Source: an uncultured Massilia sp. (lineage in GTDB: Bacteria; Pseudomonadota; Gammaproteobacteria; Burkholderiales; Burkholderiaceae). From it: 64,000 nt of DNA. Each line of letters begins with the position of its first letter. Position 1 is the stretch's first letter. The notes below the pieces were generated by a model, which worked only from the letters and a program-made list of their open reading frames with translations, did not search any database and was not told where the DNA came from. Shown here one piece after another: positions 16,306-26,576 of the stretch. A program made the position numbers and the translations under genes. Where the stretch lies: the NCBI GenBank assembly GCA_946481275.1, contig CAMLMV010000023.1, positions 1 to 64,000 of the forward strand. Reading direction: 5' to 3'.

Positions 16306-18000
16306 TCATTGGATGACGAGATTCGGCTGGCCTTTCGTCACGCCGCTCTCGTTGACCGCGTCCACCGCGACGTAATATTTCTGCCCGGCGTTCAGGCTGC
16401 CCACCGTCGTCGACAGGGCACCGTCCATGACCTGGAAGTTCTGATTCATGAGGTCCGGGCGCACGCCCAGCCGCACGATGTAGAACTCGGCCTTGCCGGC
16501 GGGTTTCCAGGAAATCGTCGCACGGCGCGCGTCGCCGGGCTGGCGCGCCGCTGTCGCTGACTTGACAGCGCCCGGCCGGGAACCGCCGCCATGGCCGAAA
16601 ACGCGCAAGTCGTAGAGAGAAAACTTGCCGTTGTCCGGCATGTGGACATTCCTGATCCGCACGAAGCGCGCGCGCTCGGCCTTCGGCAACACCCGGTAGT
16701 CATGGGGTGCATCGCGCCCGCCTGTCGACTGATCGACCAGCGTTCGCCATGACTGTCCGTCGTCCGACGCCTCCAGCACATAGCGGTACACATCCTTGCT
16801 GATGCCCCGCCCCGCGCTCTCGTGGTCGGCGAAATTGATCTGCACTGCTTCGATGGTCTTCATGCCGCCGAGGTCCATCTGCAGCCATTCGCCCGGATTC
16901 CCCGTCCTGGCCGACCACCAGGTCCGGATGTCCTCGTCGGCAGCGTTGCCCGCCGGGTAGTCATCCAATGCGGACGACACGGTGACCGCCTTGCGGCGCG
17001 ACAGCAGCATCCAGCCGGTGAGCTCGCGCTTGCCGTCGAGGTAGCGGGGATAGTCGCCCAGGTACGTGTCGACCATCAGCTCGCCGCCTTGCGTGAACGA
17101 CGTCGGGAACAGGCCGATGCGGCGCTCGAATTTGTAGCGCTTCGAGATGGTCATCGTGCCGATGTGCCACCACTGCCCGTCCGTTCCCTGGAACGTACTG
17201 CTATGGCCGACACCGGCAACGAATCCCGTCGGCTTGAACGAAAACGGGTTGTAGGGCTCGTACTTGAACGGGCCCATCGGGTCCTTCGACGTAAGGACAC
17301 CGTCCGCGTAGGTCTTGTATTCGGTGCCGGGCGCCGCGTATTGCAGGTAGTAGGTGCCGTTGTGCTTGGTCATCCATGAGCCTTCCACAAAGCTCGGTTC
17401 GTTGTCCAGTTCATTGTTGTCGCCCACGACTTCCCAGCCGCGGTGCTCCTTGTCGCGTGACGCGGGCACATCGGCTTTCCTGATCGGCTGGAACGTGTGC
17501 CGGTCGAGTTCGAAGACGCGCAGCGTTTCGGTCCCGCTCAAGCCTTCGTACATGTACAGGCGGCCGTCGTCATCGAGGAACAGGCAGGGGTCGTTGTAGC
17601 CGGGCCGGATGTCGGCGGCTTTCGTCCACACCCCGGTCATCGGATCCTCCGTGACCCAGATGTCCGGCGTGTTCTCGCTGGACGTCATGTAGAGCTTGCC
17701 ATCGATCTCGACTGCGGTCGGGGCATAGCGGTTGACAGGGTAACCCGTCAGCTCGATGAAATTCCAGTTGCGCAGATCGGTCGACCACCAGTATCCCTTC
17801 GAATGGGAAGCGAACAGCCAGTAGCGGTCCTTGAACCGGACGACCGTCGGATCGGCCGCTTCCCGCAAGGAGCGGAACTGGTATCGATAAGGCAGGTCCA
17901 CGGGGTTCGCGTAAGTGGCAAACCGGTCGGCCGCATCGGCCGGGGCCGATACGGCGGCGCCGACGAGGGCGGCAATCAGGGCTGTTCTGGCTACGTACAT
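16306..18000 (-). CDS. GH43-type glycoside hydrolase with F5/8C (discoidin) and Fn3-like domains
   Basis: 564 residues from the ATG at 18000; an in-frame ATG at 18012 is also possible. The signal peptide is MYVARTALIAALVGAAVSAPADA. A five-bladed beta-propeller follows: AADPTVVRFKDRYWLFASH holds a candidate catalytic Asp, PGYNDPCLFLDDDGRLYMYEG a second, and LDNEPSFVEGSWMTKHNGTY a candidate acid Glu. Residues about 330-465 form a discoidin carbohydrate-binding module (WSARTGNPGEWLQMDLGG, RFVRIRNVHMP), and the C-terminus is an Fn3-like domain. Substrates in this clan include arabinans, xylans and galactans; nothing here decides. The gene directly follows the sensor-kinase gene, with 1 base between its stop and this start, so the two are probably co-transcribed. 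Confidence 0.82.
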   Translation of the reverse strand: MYVARTALIAALVGAAVSAPADAADRFATYANPVDLPYRYQFRSLREAADPTVVRFKDRYWLFASHSKGYWWSTDLRNWNFIELTGYPVNRYAPTAVEIDGKLYMTSSENTPDIWVTEDPMTGVWTKAADIRPGYNDPCLFLDDDGRLYMYEGLSGTETLRVFELDRHTFQPIRKADVPASRDKEHRGWEVVGDNNELDNEPSFVEGSWMTKHNGTYYLQYAAPGTEYKTYADGVLTSKDPMGPFKYEPYNPFSFKPTGFVAGVGHSSTFQGTDGQWWHIGTMTISKRYKFERRIGLFPTSFTQGGELMVDTYLGDYPRYLDGKRELTGWMLLSRRKAVTVSSALDDYPAGNAADEDIRTWWSARTGNPGEWLQMDLGGMKTIEAVQINFADHESAGRGISKDVYRYVLEASDDGQSWRTLVDQSTGGRDAPHDYRVLPKAERARFVRIRNVHMPDNGKFSLYDLRVFGHGGGSRPGAVKSATAARQPGDARRATISWKPAGKAEFYIVRLGVRPDLMNQNFQVMDGALSTTVGSLNAGQKYYVAVDAVNESGVTKGQPNLVIQ

Positions 18001-18001
18001 T

Positions 18002-19081
18002 TCATTTCCCATTGTGGTTGAATTCATCCGCTGCACGCGGTATCGACATCGTTACGACAAAGCCCGCGCCCGGCGCCGTCCGGACAGTCAAGGTGCCGCG
18101 CACGCCATGCTCGAGCTCCAGCCGCCGCTCCAGCGTCCGTATGCCGAGCCCGCGCGACGTTTTGAAAGCGCCCGGTTCCGCCCCAGGGCCGTCGTCGCCG
18201 ACGGTCAGCGTCAGCACACCGGTCCGTTCATCGAATCCGGTACCGATCAGGATCCGGCCCGGACGGCCATGCGGATTGATCGCATGCTTGATACTGTTTT
18301 CGACGAGCGGCTGCAGCGACAGCGCGGGAACCACGCAGTCCCGCGCCTTCTCGTCGAGGTCCCAGTCGACCCGCAGCCGGGGACCGAGACGCAGCCGCTC
18401 GAGCTCCAGGTAATCGCGTACGAACTGCAGCTCGTCGTCCAGCGTCACGAGGTCGGCGCCGCGCTTTTCCGTGTCGAGCACGTAGCGCAGCATGTCCGAA
18501 CACTGGAACAGCGCCGTCTCGGCCGCCGCCGGGTGCTTGCGCGTGAGCGCGATGATCGAGTGGAGTGTATTGAACAAAAAATGCGGATTGAGCCTGTTGC
18601 GCAGGGCGCTCATCTCCGAGGTGACCAGCAGGTGGTGCGCCAGCTGGGCCGCCATGGCCTGGCGGCGCCGGGCGTGCTCCATGCGGACGATGTGGAACAT
18701 GGCTGCGACGACACAGTACGTCATCACCGCATAGAGGAGCGGCCAGAAGTACCACACGGCCGGTTCCCGCACGCCGATCAGGAACCACAACAGCAAATAG
18801 CACATGGCGCCATATAACAGCGCGCCGCCGGCGTGGATGGCGACGACCGCCCGCGCGCCCAGGCACCAGCGTTCCAGATAGCCTTCCAATGGCCACAGCA
18901 AAGCCAGGAAGACCGCATGCGGTGTGCTCTTGAGTAGCGCGGTCGCGACATGCGCGTCGAATCGCCCCTGGCGCAGGCCGTCGAGCTGCAAGGCGACGCC
19001 CAACAGCAGCAAATAGGCCGACCAGCCGCAGATGTAGATGCGCCACATACGGGAGGTCTGGGCTGTGTCGATGGAATCCAT
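18002..19081 (-). CDS. LytS/YehU-type sensor histidine kinase
   Basis: 359 residues from the ATG at 19081 (MDSIDTAQTSRMW). The N-terminal half has about five membrane helices with no obvious extracytoplasmic domain (WSAYLLLLGVALQL, AVFLALLWPLEGYL, LLYGAMCYLLLWFL, LLYAVMTYCVVAAMF). The kinase core is of the HisKA_7TM/LytS class, with the phospho-His in NPHFLFNTLHSI and an ATPase with VENSIKHAI and GDDGPG. Its usual partner is a LytTR response regulator, and none is encoded nearby. It is divergent from the GH3 gene at 19166 with a shared 84-base intergenic space that holds a 19-bp motif seen at two other promoters. A role in sensing glycans or envelope state for this locus is inferred. Confidence 0.9.
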   Translation of the reverse strand: MDSIDTAQTSRMWRIYICGWSAYLLLLGVALQLDGLRQGRFDAHVATALLKSTPHAVFLALLWPLEGYLERWCLGARAVVAIHAGGALLYGAMCYLLLWFLIGVREPAVWYFWPLLYAVMTYCVVAAMFHIVRMEHARRRQAMAAQLAHHLLVTSEMSALRNRLNPHFLFNTLHSIIALTRKHPAAAETALFQCSDMLRYVLDTEKRGADLVTLDDELQFVRDYLELERLRLGPRLRVDWDLDEKARDCVVPALSLQPLVENSIKHAINPHGRPGRILIGTGFDERTGVLTLTVGDDGPGAEPGAFKTSRGLGIRTLERRLELEHGVRGTLTVRTAPGAGFVVTMSIPRAADEFNHNGK

Positions 19082-19114
19082 GCCACGAGTATGGCGCGTA
19101 ACGCCGGCGCCGGG

Positions 19115-19133
19115 ACCGTCTGAACGGACGATG
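19115..19133 (-). promoter_or_regulatory. Shared 19-bp motif, copy 1 (kinase/GH3 divergent promoter)
   Basis: On the minus strand this reads CATCGTCCGTTCAGACGGT, identical over all 19 bases to the copy at 42134-42152 and differing at one base from the copy at 46829-46847. It lies 34 bases before the kinase ATG and 33 bases before the GH3 ATG, in the middle of the divergent promoter region. It has a partial inverted repeat (CGTC-N6-GACG). An operator for a locus regulator is the likely role. Confidence 0.65.
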
Positions 19134-19165
19134 AGATCGCGCCGGGAAACAAGGAACATGGCGCC

Positions 19166-21514
19166 ATGAACCCACTCTCCTCTTCCACTTGCCGTCATCG
19201 CCCTCGCGCCTTGCGCAGGTCGCTGGCCAGCCTGGCTTGCGGCGCGCTCGCATGTGCACTGGCCATCGGCCCGGCATCCGCGCTGCCCCCCCTCCCATCT
19301 CCCGAACCGGAGGCGCCCGCGATCTTTTCGAACGCGACGCTGGCCCGCGCCGACGCCCTGCTGCGCAAGATGAGCGTCGACGAAAAACTGGGGCAACTGA
19401 ACCAGTTGTTCCAGTTCCGCAAATCGTCGAAGCTGGACGGCATGGTGCGCGACGGCAAACTCGGATCGCTGCTGTTCGTGACCGACCCGGCGGAAATCAA
19501 CCGTCTGCAGCGCCTTGCGGTCGAAGGATCGCGCTTCCGCATTCCCCTGCTCTTCGGCAGCGACGTGGTGCATGGTTACCGGACCATCTTTCCGGTACCC
19601 ATCGCCCTGGCCGCGTCATGGGATCCCGCCATGGTCGAACGCGCCAGTGCGATCGGTGCGATCGAGGCGCGCGCCGGCGGCATCGGCTGGACGTTCGCGC
19701 CCATGGTGGACGTCGCGCGCGATCCGCGCTGGGGACGCATCGTGGAAGGTGCCGGCGAAGATGCCTGCATCAACGCCGCGATGGCCGCCGCACAGGTGCG
19801 CGGCATCCAGGGACCACGCCTGGGCACGCCCGACCGGCTGCTCGCGACCGTCAAGCACTTCGCCGGCTACGGCGCGAGCGAGGGCGGCCGCGACCACGAT
19901 GCCGCGAACCTCTCGGACGCCCAGCTGCACAACGTCTACCTGCCGCCGTTCCGCGCCGCGATCCAGGCGGGCGCCGGTTCCGTGATGAGTGCCTACATGG
20001 ACCTGAACGACGTTCCGGCCACTGGCAACCGCTGGCTGCTGCGCGACGTCCTGCGCGGAGAGTGGGGATTCAAGGGGTTCGTCGTCAGCGACAACAACGC
20101 CGTGAATGATCTGGTACCACACGGTTACGCGAGCGACAAGCGTGACGCGGCGGTCCGCGCATTCAAGGCCGGCGTCAACATGGAAATGGCGAGTTATTCG
20201 AATGCCTATGCCACCCTGCGCGAGGCGCTGGACAAGCACGCCATCAGCGAGGCGGAGGTCGACGCCGCCGTGCGTCCCATCCTTGCCACGAAAATCCAGC
20301 TCGGGCTCTTCGAACATCCTTACGTCGACGAAGCGAAGGCAAGCGAGGCTGCAAAACAAGCACCGGCATACCAGGCCGAGGCGCGCATCGCGGCCGAACG
20401 GTCGGCCGTGCTGTTGCGCAACGAAGGCAGGCTGCTGCCCCTGGACCGCTCGGCCTACCGGCGCATCGCGCTGATCGGCCCGCTGGCGGATTCGCGCCAG
20501 GATACGCTCGGGCCGTGGGTGTTCGCGCACGACCTGAGCGACACGGTCACGGTGGCGCAGGGGCTGCGTACCAAACTCGGCGCCGGCGTGACGCTCGACG
20601 TCGCGTCGGGCGTGCAGATCAGGAGGCCGACACCCTCCCCCTTCGAATCGATCTTCAAGGAAAAGACGCCGCGCGCCTGGGATGCAGCCCGTGCGGACGA
20701 AGAGTTTGAAAAAGCGCTGGCGCTGGCAAACAACGCGGACCTCGTCATCCTCGCACTCGGCGAAAAACAGGACATGATCGGCGAATCCGCGTCCCGCTCG
20801 TCACTCGCTTTGCCGGGCGACCAGCAGCGGCTCATGGAACGCGTGGCCGCGCTCGGCAAGCCCGTGGTACTGCTCCTGATGAACGGGCGGCCGCTCGACA
20901 TCGGCTGGGCCAATGCGCATGTGCCGGCGATCCTCGAGCTCTGGTATCCCGGCGCCCAGGGCGGCGCCGCGGCGGCGAACCTGCTGTTCGGCGACGCGAG
21001 TCCCGGCGGGAAGTTGCCCTTCACGTGGCCGCGCAACGCCGCGCAGATCCCGCTGTACTACGGTCACAACCTGACCCAGGATCCCTCCGAGCAGGACAAA
21101 CGCTATTGGAACGAACCGGGCAGTCCATTGTTCCCGTTCGGTCATGGGCTGAGCTATTCGACGTTCGCGGTCGGCGACCTGCGGCTGAGCAGGTCGACGA
21201 TCCGCGTCGGCGAGTCGCTCGAGGTAACGGCTACCGTCGAAAACTCGGGCGCCGTGGCTGCCGACGAGGTCGTGCAGCTGTACATCCACCAGCGCCATGG
21301 CAGCGCCTCGCGCCCTGTGCGGGAGCTCAAGGGATTCGAACGCGTCAGCCTGCGCCCCGGCGAGAAAAAGACGGTGCGCTTCACGCTCGGCCCCGCTGCA
21401 CTCCGTTACTGGAGCGCCGCCACGCGCGGCTGGGTCAACGAGGCCAGCACGTTCGACGTATGGATCGGGACGGACTCCAGAGCGACGCTGACGACGACAT
21501 TCACGCAGCAATGA
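19166..21514 (+). CDS. GH3 beta-glucosidase, periplasmic (BglX-like)
   Basis: 782 residues. A signal peptide ([21 protein letters not shown]) follows an Arg-rich N-terminus. The GH3 barrel has [48 protein letters not shown] and [16 protein letters not shown]. The nucleophile is Asp309 in [10 protein letters not shown]. The alpha/beta sandwich includes [20 protein letters not shown], where the acid/base is expected, and the C-terminus is an Fn3-like domain. It should release terminal beta-glucose, fitting the glucokinase gene that overlaps its stop (ATGATGG at 21511). It opens a five-gene run: GH3, glucokinase, and a three-part efflux pump. Confidence 0.92.
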   Translation: MNPLSSSTCRHRPRALRRSLASLACGALACALAIGPASALPPLPSPEPEAPAIFSNATLARADALLRKMSVDEKLGQLNQLFQFRKSSKLDGMVRDGKLGSLLFVTDPAEINRLQRLAVEGSRFRIPLLFGSDVVHGYRTIFPVPIALAASWDPAMVERASAIGAIEARAGGIGWTFAPMVDVARDPRWGRIVEGAGEDACINAAMAAAQVRGIQGPRLGTPDRLLATVKHFAGYGASEGGRDHDAANLSDAQLHNVYLPPFRAAIQAGAGSVMSAYMDLNDVPATGNRWLLRDVLRGEWGFKGFVVSDNNAVNDLVPHGYASDKRDAAVRAFKAGVNMEMASYSNAYATLREALDKHAISEAEVDAAVRPILATKIQLGLFEHPYVDEAKASEAAKQAPAYQAEARIAAERSAVLLRNEGRLLPLDRSAYRRIALIGPLADSRQDTLGPWVFAHDLSDTVTVAQGLRTKLGAGVTLDVASGVQIRRPTPSPFESIFKEKTPRAWDAARADEEFEKALALANNADLVILALGEKQDMIGESASRSSLALPGDQQRLMERVAALGKPVVLLLMNGRPLDIGWANAHVPAILELWYPGAQGGAAAANLLFGDASPGGKLPFTWPRNAAQIPLYYGHNLTQDPSEQDKRYWNEPGSPLFPFGHGLSYSTFAVGDLRLSRSTIRVGESLEVTATVENSGAVAADEVVQLYIHQRHGSASRPVRELKGFERVSLRPGEKKTVRFTLGPAALRYWSAATRGWVNEASTFDVWIGTDSRATLTTTFTQQ

Positions 21515-22506
21515 TGGCCCGTCACGACAGTCCCCGCCTGCTGGCCGACATCGGCGGCACCAACGCCCGCTTCGCACTGGAACGCGGCCCCGGCCGGATC
21601 GAACTGGTCGAGGTGCTGCGTTGCGCCGACCACGCCACGCTCGACGATGCGCTGCATGCCTATCTCTCGCTGCCGCACGTCGCGGCCGCGGGGACGGTCC
21701 GGCACGCGGCGGTCGCCATTGCCAATCCGGTGGTCGGCGATCACGTCCGCATGACGAATCATCACTGGGCATTCTCCATCGCCGCCGTGGGCCGCACGCT
21801 CGGCTTCGACACCTTCGCCGTGGTGAACGACTTCACGGCACTGGCGATGGCACTGCCGCATCTGGGTAGCGGCGACAGGCGCCAGGTCGGCGGCGATGCG
21901 CCACGGCCCCGTGAGCCGATCGGCCTGGTGGGCGCCGGCACGGGCCTGGGCGTCTCCGGACTCGTGCCCGTTCCCGGCACCGAGGACGGCTGGACCGCAC
22001 TGCGCAGCGAAGGCGGCCACGCGACCTTCGCGCCGGCCGACGAGATCGAGGTCGACATCCTGCGGTTCGCCTGGAAGGAATTCGGGCACGTGTCGGCCGA
22101 GCGCCTGCTGTCGGGCCCCGGTATCGAACTCATTTATCGCGCACTTTGTCACCGCCACGGCAAGGCCCCCGAGCCGCTCGACGCGGCGCACATCGCGCAG
22201 CGGGGACTGTCCGGCGCGTGTCCGCTATGCGCCAACGTCCTCGACGTGTTCTGCGCCGTCCTCGGTACGGTGGCCGGCAACCTGGCCCTCACCCTTGGCG
22301 CGCTGGGCGGCATCTACATCGGTGGTGGCATCGTGCCGCGCCTGGGCGACCGCTTCGACCGGTCGCGCTTCCGCAGCCGCTTCGAAGACAAGGGGCGCCT
22401 GGGCGCCCATCTCGCGCACATCCCCTGCTACGTCATCACGGCCGCATACCCCGCATTCACAGGCGCTTCAGCGATCCTTGCACAACGACTCAACGGAACC
22501 ATTTGA
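21511..22506 (+). CDS. glk: Glucokinase
   Basis: 331 residues; the starts at 21511 and 21514 are equally possible. It is of the E. coli Glk (ROK-independent) type: [14 protein letters not shown] binds phosphate, [20 protein letters not shown] and [14 protein letters not shown] carry the catalytic Asp region, and [16 protein letters not shown] and [10 protein letters not shown] line the sugar site. [16 protein letters not shown] is the C-terminal ATP loop. It makes glucose 6-phosphate from glucose and ATP in the cytoplasm. It is encoded directly behind a beta-glucosidase, so it probably handles the released glucose. Its TGA shares a base with the following ATG. Confidence 0.92.
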   Translation: MMARHDSPRLLADIGGTNARFALERGPGRIELVEVLRCADHATLDDALHAYLSLPHVAAAGTVRHAAVAIANPVVGDHVRMTNHHWAFSIAAVGRTLGFDTFAVVNDFTALAMALPHLGSGDRRQVGGDAPRPREPIGLVGAGTGLGVSGLVPVPGTEDGWTALRSEGGHATFAPADEIEVDILRFAWKEFGHVSAERLLSGPGIELIYRALCHRHGKAPEPLDAAHIAQRGLSGACPLCANVLDVFCAVLGTVAGNLALTLGALGGIYIGGGIVPRLGDRFDRSRFRSRFEDKGRLGAHLAHIPCYVITAAYPAFTGASAILAQRLNGTI

Positions 22507-23612
22507 TGAACGACCCGCTTTTCACGCCTGCCCCGGCAGCCGGCAATCGACCCGTTACTGAAAAACCTGCCAAGGAACGACGCGTCCCGCCCGCCCTGAT
22601 CGCCGTCGGTGCGTTCGCGGCACTGGCCGGCATCGGCTGGCTCGTCTATCACCTGCAGGTCGGCCGCTACCAGGAAGAGACCGACGACGCATACCTGCAC
22701 GCCGACACCGTGACCATCGCGCCCAGGGTGGGCGGCTACGTAATGGAGGTGCTGGTCAAGGACAACCAGCAAGTGCGGGCCGGCCAGCCGCTCGCACGCA
22801 TCGATCCGCGCGACTACCGCGCCCAGGCCGAGCAATACGAAGCGCAGATCGCCATCGCGCGGGCCAATGCGGATGCGGTGCGCGCGCAGATCGGCGAACA
22901 GGAATCGCAGGTGGAGCAGGCCCGCATCCAGTTGGCGGCGGCGCAGGGCAGCGCAGCATTCGCCGCCGCGGAAGAGCGCCGTTACGCGCCGCTCGCCGAG
23001 ATCGGCGCCGAGACGGCCGAGCAGCTCGCCAGCCGGCGCAACCAGGCACGCCAGAGCGCCCAGCAGGTCGGCATCCACCGGGCCGCGCTGGCGAATGCGG
23101 AACGGCGCATCGCATCGCTGCGCGCCCAGGTGCGCCAGGCCGAGGCCCAGGCGGGCAGCGCCGCGGCCCAGTTGAAGGCCGCCACGGTGAACCTGGAATC
23201 GACGACGCTCCTTGCCACGACCGACGGGCGCGTCGGCGACCGCACCGTGCGCGAAGGCCAGTTCGTCCAGCCGGGCACGCGCCTGATGGCGCTGGTGCCG
23301 TCGAACAGCCTGTACGTCGTGGCCAACTTCAAGGAAACGCAGATCCGCCGCATGCGGGTCGGCCAGGACGCCGACATCCGCATCGACGCCTTGCCGGGGC
23401 AGGCGTTCCACGGCCGCATCGAGAGCATCGCACCGGGCACCGGCGCCCAGTTCTCCCTGCTGCCGCCGCAGAACGCAACCGGCAACTTCACCAAGATCGT
23501 GCAACGCGTCCCCGTGCGTATCGCGCTCGATGCCGGCGCCGAGGCCCGCCAGGTGCTGGTGGCCGGCCTGTCCGCGAAGGTAGAGATCTCGACCGCCGGA
23601 GCGGGCAAGTGA
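22506..23612 (+). CDS. HlyD/EmrA-type membrane fusion protein of efflux pump
   Basis: 368 residues. One membrane anchor lies at about 30-50 (ALIAVGAFAALAGIGWLVYHL). A biotinyl-lipoyl half-motif (TDDAYLHADTVTIAPRVGGYV, then DNQQVRAGQPLARIDP), a long alpha-hairpin rich in Gln, Glu and Arg (about 100-210), and the second lipoyl half with the beta-barrel (TTDGRVGDRTVREGQFVQPG, LYVVANFKETQIRRM) follow. This is the EmrA pattern. It bridges the MFS pump encoded next to an outer-membrane channel. It is coupled to glucokinase by a one-base overlap and to emrB by a GTGA overlap. Export of toxic aglycones or phenolics released by the glycosidases is a context-based guess. Confidence 0.9.
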   Translation: MNDPLFTPAPAAGNRPVTEKPAKERRVPPALIAVGAFAALAGIGWLVYHLQVGRYQEETDDAYLHADTVTIAPRVGGYVMEVLVKDNQQVRAGQPLARIDPRDYRAQAEQYEAQIAIARANADAVRAQIGEQESQVEQARIQLAAAQGSAAFAAAEERRYAPLAEIGAETAEQLASRRNQARQSAQQVGIHRAALANAERRIASLRAQVRQAEAQAGSAAAQLKAATVNLESTTLLATTDGRVGDRTVREGQFVQPGTRLMALVPSNSLYVVANFKETQIRRMRVGQDADIRIDALPGQAFHGRIESIAPGTGAQFSLLPPQNATGNFTKIVQRVPVRIALDAGAEARQVLVAGLSAKVEISTAGAGK

Positions 23613-25144
23613 CGGCGACGGCGGAGCCGCGCGCGGATGCCGCCGCGTGGCTGGCCGTCGCCGCCGGCACGCTGGGCGCGCTGATGGCGACGCTGGACAT
23701 CTCCATCGTCAACTCCTCGCTGCCGACGATCCAGGGCGAGATCGGCGCCAGCGGCACCGAAGGCACCTGGATCGCCACGGGTTACCTGGTGGCGGAAATC
23801 GTCATCATTCCCCTGTGCGGCTGGCTGGAGCGCATGCTCGGGCTGCGCACGTTCCTGCTGCTCGTGGCCGCGCTGTTCACCGGATTCTCGGTGCTGTGCG
23901 GACTGTCGACATCGCTGGGCATGATGGTCATCGGCCGTATCGGACAGGGCTTTACGGGCGGCGCCATGATCCCGACCGCACAGACGATCATCGCCACGCG
24001 GCTGCCACGCAGCCAGCAGCCGATCGGGACCGCCATGTTCGGCGCGACGGCGATCCTGGGTCCCGTGATCGGTCCCGTGATCGGCGGCTGGCTGACGGAA
24101 AACCTGAGCTGGCATTACGCCTTCTTCCTCAACGTGCCGATCTGTCTCGCCCTCATGGCGCTGCTGTGGATCGGCCTGCCCCACCAGAAACCGCGGGCCG
24201 GTCAGCTTGCGGAAGCCGACTGGCTCGGCATCGCGGGGCTGGCGGCCTTCCTCGGCGGCCTGACCGTCGTGCTCGAGGAAGGCGAACGCGAACAGTGGTT
24301 CGAATCCAGCCACATCGTCTGGCTGACCGTCTTGTCGCTCGCCGGCCTGCTGGCGCTGCTGGTCGGCCAGTTCACCGCAAAGCGTCCCGTCATCCGGTTG
24401 CGCATCCTGCTCGACCGGCAATTCGGTGCCGTCGTCGTCATGGGAACGATGGTGGGCATGGTGATCTACGGTACGGCGTACGTCATCCCGCAGTTCCTGG
24501 CATATATCGCCAACTACAACGCACAGCAGTCGGGGGGCGTCGTCGTGCTGTCGGGGATACCGAGCCTGCTGCTGATGCCGTTCGTCCCCCTGCTGATCCG
24601 CTACGTCGACATCCGGCTGGCCGTGGCCATCGGCCTTGTCCTGCTCGGCGGCAGCGCCTGGATGGACACGGGCCTGACCGCGCACACCACCGGGCCGGAA
24701 TTCCTGTATTCCCAGCTGATCCGCAGCGTCGGCACCATTTTCGCGATGCTGTACCTGAACCAGGCTGCGATCCAGTCCGTCCCCACCGCCTATGCCAGCG
24801 ATGCCGCGGGCCTGTTCAACGCCGCCCGCAACCTCGGCGGATCGCTCGCGCTCGCGGGGATCGCCGCCGTACAGGATCAACGCATGTGGCTGCACAACCG
24901 CCGGCTGGAGGAAACGCTGAATGCCAACAGCCCCGCCCTGCACGACTACCTCGCCGGGCAGGCGCACGCCATGGGCGGGATGCCCCAGGCACTGCAGGCG
25001 CTGTCCGGCACCCTCCAGGTCCAGGCGCTGACCATGACCTATATCGACCTGTTCTGGATCCTGTCCGTGGGCGTGATCTGCACACTGCCATTGGTGCTGT
25101 TCCTGCGTCCGCTGGACAGGCACGCGCCGCTGGCCTCGCATTGA
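23609..25144 (+). CDS. MFS transporter of DHA2 (EmrB/QacA) family
   Basis: 511 residues, GTG start at 23609 inside the GTGA overlap. Fourteen membrane segments are expected. Motifs include TLDISIVNSSLPTIQG (motif D1) in helix 1, GRIGQGFTGGAMIPTAQTII and GPVIGPVIGGWLTENLSWHY (motif C type) in the N-half, and ARNLGGSLALAGIA in the C-half. It is a drug:H+ antiporter in the inner membrane that works with the EmrA-like protein before it and the outer-membrane lipoprotein after it. Substrate unknown. Location inside a glycosidase operon is unusual. Confidence 0.93.
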   Translation: MTATAEPRADAAAWLAVAAGTLGALMATLDISIVNSSLPTIQGEIGASGTEGTWIATGYLVAEIVIIPLCGWLERMLGLRTFLLLVAALFTGFSVLCGLSTSLGMMVIGRIGQGFTGGAMIPTAQTIIATRLPRSQQPIGTAMFGATAILGPVIGPVIGGWLTENLSWHYAFFLNVPICLALMALLWIGLPHQKPRAGQLAEADWLGIAGLAAFLGGLTVVLEEGEREQWFESSHIVWLTVLSLAGLLALLVGQFTAKRPVIRLRILLDRQFGAVVVMGTMVGMVIYGTAYVIPQFLAYIANYNAQQSGGVVVLSGIPSLLLMPFVPLLIRYVDIRLAVAIGLVLLGGSAWMDTGLTAHTTGPEFLYSQLIRSVGTIFAMLYLNQAAIQSVPTAYASDAAGLFNAARNLGGSLALAGIAAVQDQRMWLHNRRLEETLNANSPALHDYLAGQAHAMGGMPQALQALSGTLQVQALTMTYIDLFWILSVGVICTLPLVLFLRPLDRHAPLASH

Positions 25145-25154
25145 AGGAGTCTCC

Positions 25155-26564
25155 GTGTACCAAAGAGTATTTTGTTCGTTCGTGCTGGGCGGTCTCGCGG
25201 CCGGTTGTACCACCGTCGGGCCGGATTATGCAGGCGCCCCCGCCACGTCCTTGCCCGCCGCATTCGCGCGTTCGGACCAGCCGGCCGCGGCGCCGCGCGC
25301 GGCGGCGTGGTGGAACCAGCTGGGCGATCCCATGCCCGACAGCCTGGTACGGCGCGCGTTCGCCGCGAACCCCAACCTCGCGGCGGCGCAGGCGCGCCTG
25401 CGCCAGGCGCGGTCGATGTTCCGCACCGAGCGCGCCAACCAGATGCCCAGGGGCGGCGCCAAGGCGTTGTATGCCCACGCGCGCCTGCCGCCGCTGACGG
25501 ATAGCGGCGAGCTGCCTTCGAGCCTGGACCTGTACAACACGGGTTTCGATGCCACCTGGGAAATCGACCTGTTCGGCGGCCAGCGCCGTAGCGTCGAAGC
25601 AGCCGTCGCATCGGCGCAAGCGGCCGAGGCGACCCTGGACGACACGCAGGTCAGCCTGGCCGCGGAAGTGGTGCAACTGTACGTGGACCTGCGCGGCTGC
25701 CAGCGGCGCCAGGCGCTCAACGACGATGCCATCGCGCGCCAGCAGCGCGTGATCGAACTGACGCAGCGCCGGCGCGATGCGGGCACCGCATCCGACCTCG
25801 ACCTCGCGCGGTTGCAGGGTCAACTGGAGTCGACGCGGGCGGACACCGGGCCGCTCGCCGCGGAGCTGGACACCTATCGCAACGCGCTGGCCGTTTTACT
25901 GGGACAGCCCCCGGGCACGCTGGACCACGAGTTCGCCGCGCCGGCACCGGTACCCCTGCCGCCGGCCGCGGTGGCCGTCGGCGACCCGGCCTCGCTGCTG
26001 AAGAACCGCCCCGACATTCGCGCCGCCGAACGCACGCTGGCGGCACGCACGGCACAGGTCGGTCAGGCGCAGGCAGCGCGCTTCCCGCGCCTGACCATGA
26101 TGGGCCTGATCGGCATCGGCGGTTCGCACCTGTCCGACCTGACGCACCTGGACGACTTCACCGCCCTCGCCGCCCCGCAGCTGAGCTGGAATTTCCTGGA
26201 CTTCGGCCGCAATGCCGCGAATCTCGACAAGACGCAAGGCATGCGCGACGAAGCCGAGGCACGCTACCGCGCCACCGTGCTGGGGGCGCTGCGCGACGCG
26301 GAAGACGCGCTGGCGCGCTTCCGGCAACGCCGCGTCACCGTCGCCACGCTCGCGCGCGCCGTGGATGCCGCCGGACGCGCCGCCGACCTCACGCGGACGC
26401 GCCAGCAGGCCGGTACCGCGACCACCATGGACGTGCTGGACGCGGAGCGCACGCGGCTCGGCGCGGACCAACGGCTCGCGGCGGCGCAGGCTGCGCTCAC
26501 GGGCGATTTCATCTCGTTGCAAAAAGCGTTGGGACTGGGTTGGACGGCAGCGCCGCCACGTTGA
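25155..26564 (+). CDS. Outer-membrane efflux lipoprotein (NodT/OprM family)
   Basis: 469 residues, GTG start at 25155 with AAGGAG nearby. The lipobox LAAGC at about residues 14-18 gives a lipid-anchored N-terminus. Two OEP repeats follow, with features such as NLAAAQARLRQARSMFRTE, WEIDLFGGQRRSVEAAVASA and LSWNFLDFGRNAANLDK; the phrase KNRPDIRAAERTLAARTAQ is typical of NodT-family channels. It supplies the outer-membrane tunnel for the EmrA/EmrB pair, completing a tripartite pump. Stop is 13 bases from the convergent gene at 26577. Confidence 0.92.
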   Translation: MYQRVFCSFVLGGLAAGCTTVGPDYAGAPATSLPAAFARSDQPAAAPRAAAWWNQLGDPMPDSLVRRAFAANPNLAAAQARLRQARSMFRTERANQMPRGGAKALYAHARLPPLTDSGELPSSLDLYNTGFDATWEIDLFGGQRRSVEAAVASAQAAEATLDDTQVSLAAEVVQLYVDLRGCQRRQALNDDAIARQQRVIELTQRRRDAGTASDLDLARLQGQLESTRADTGPLAAELDTYRNALAVLLGQPPGTLDHEFAAPAPVPLPPAAVAVGDPASLLKNRPDIRAAERTLAARTAQVGQAQAARFPRLTMMGLIGIGGSHLSDLTHLDDFTALAAPQLSWNFLDFGRNAANLDKTQGMRDEAEARYRATVLGALRDAEDALARFRQRRVTVATLARAVDAAGRAADLTRTRQQAGTATTMDVLDAERTRLGADQRLAAAQAALTGDFISLQKALGLGWTAAPPR

Positions 26565-26576
26565 AAACCGTGCCGG

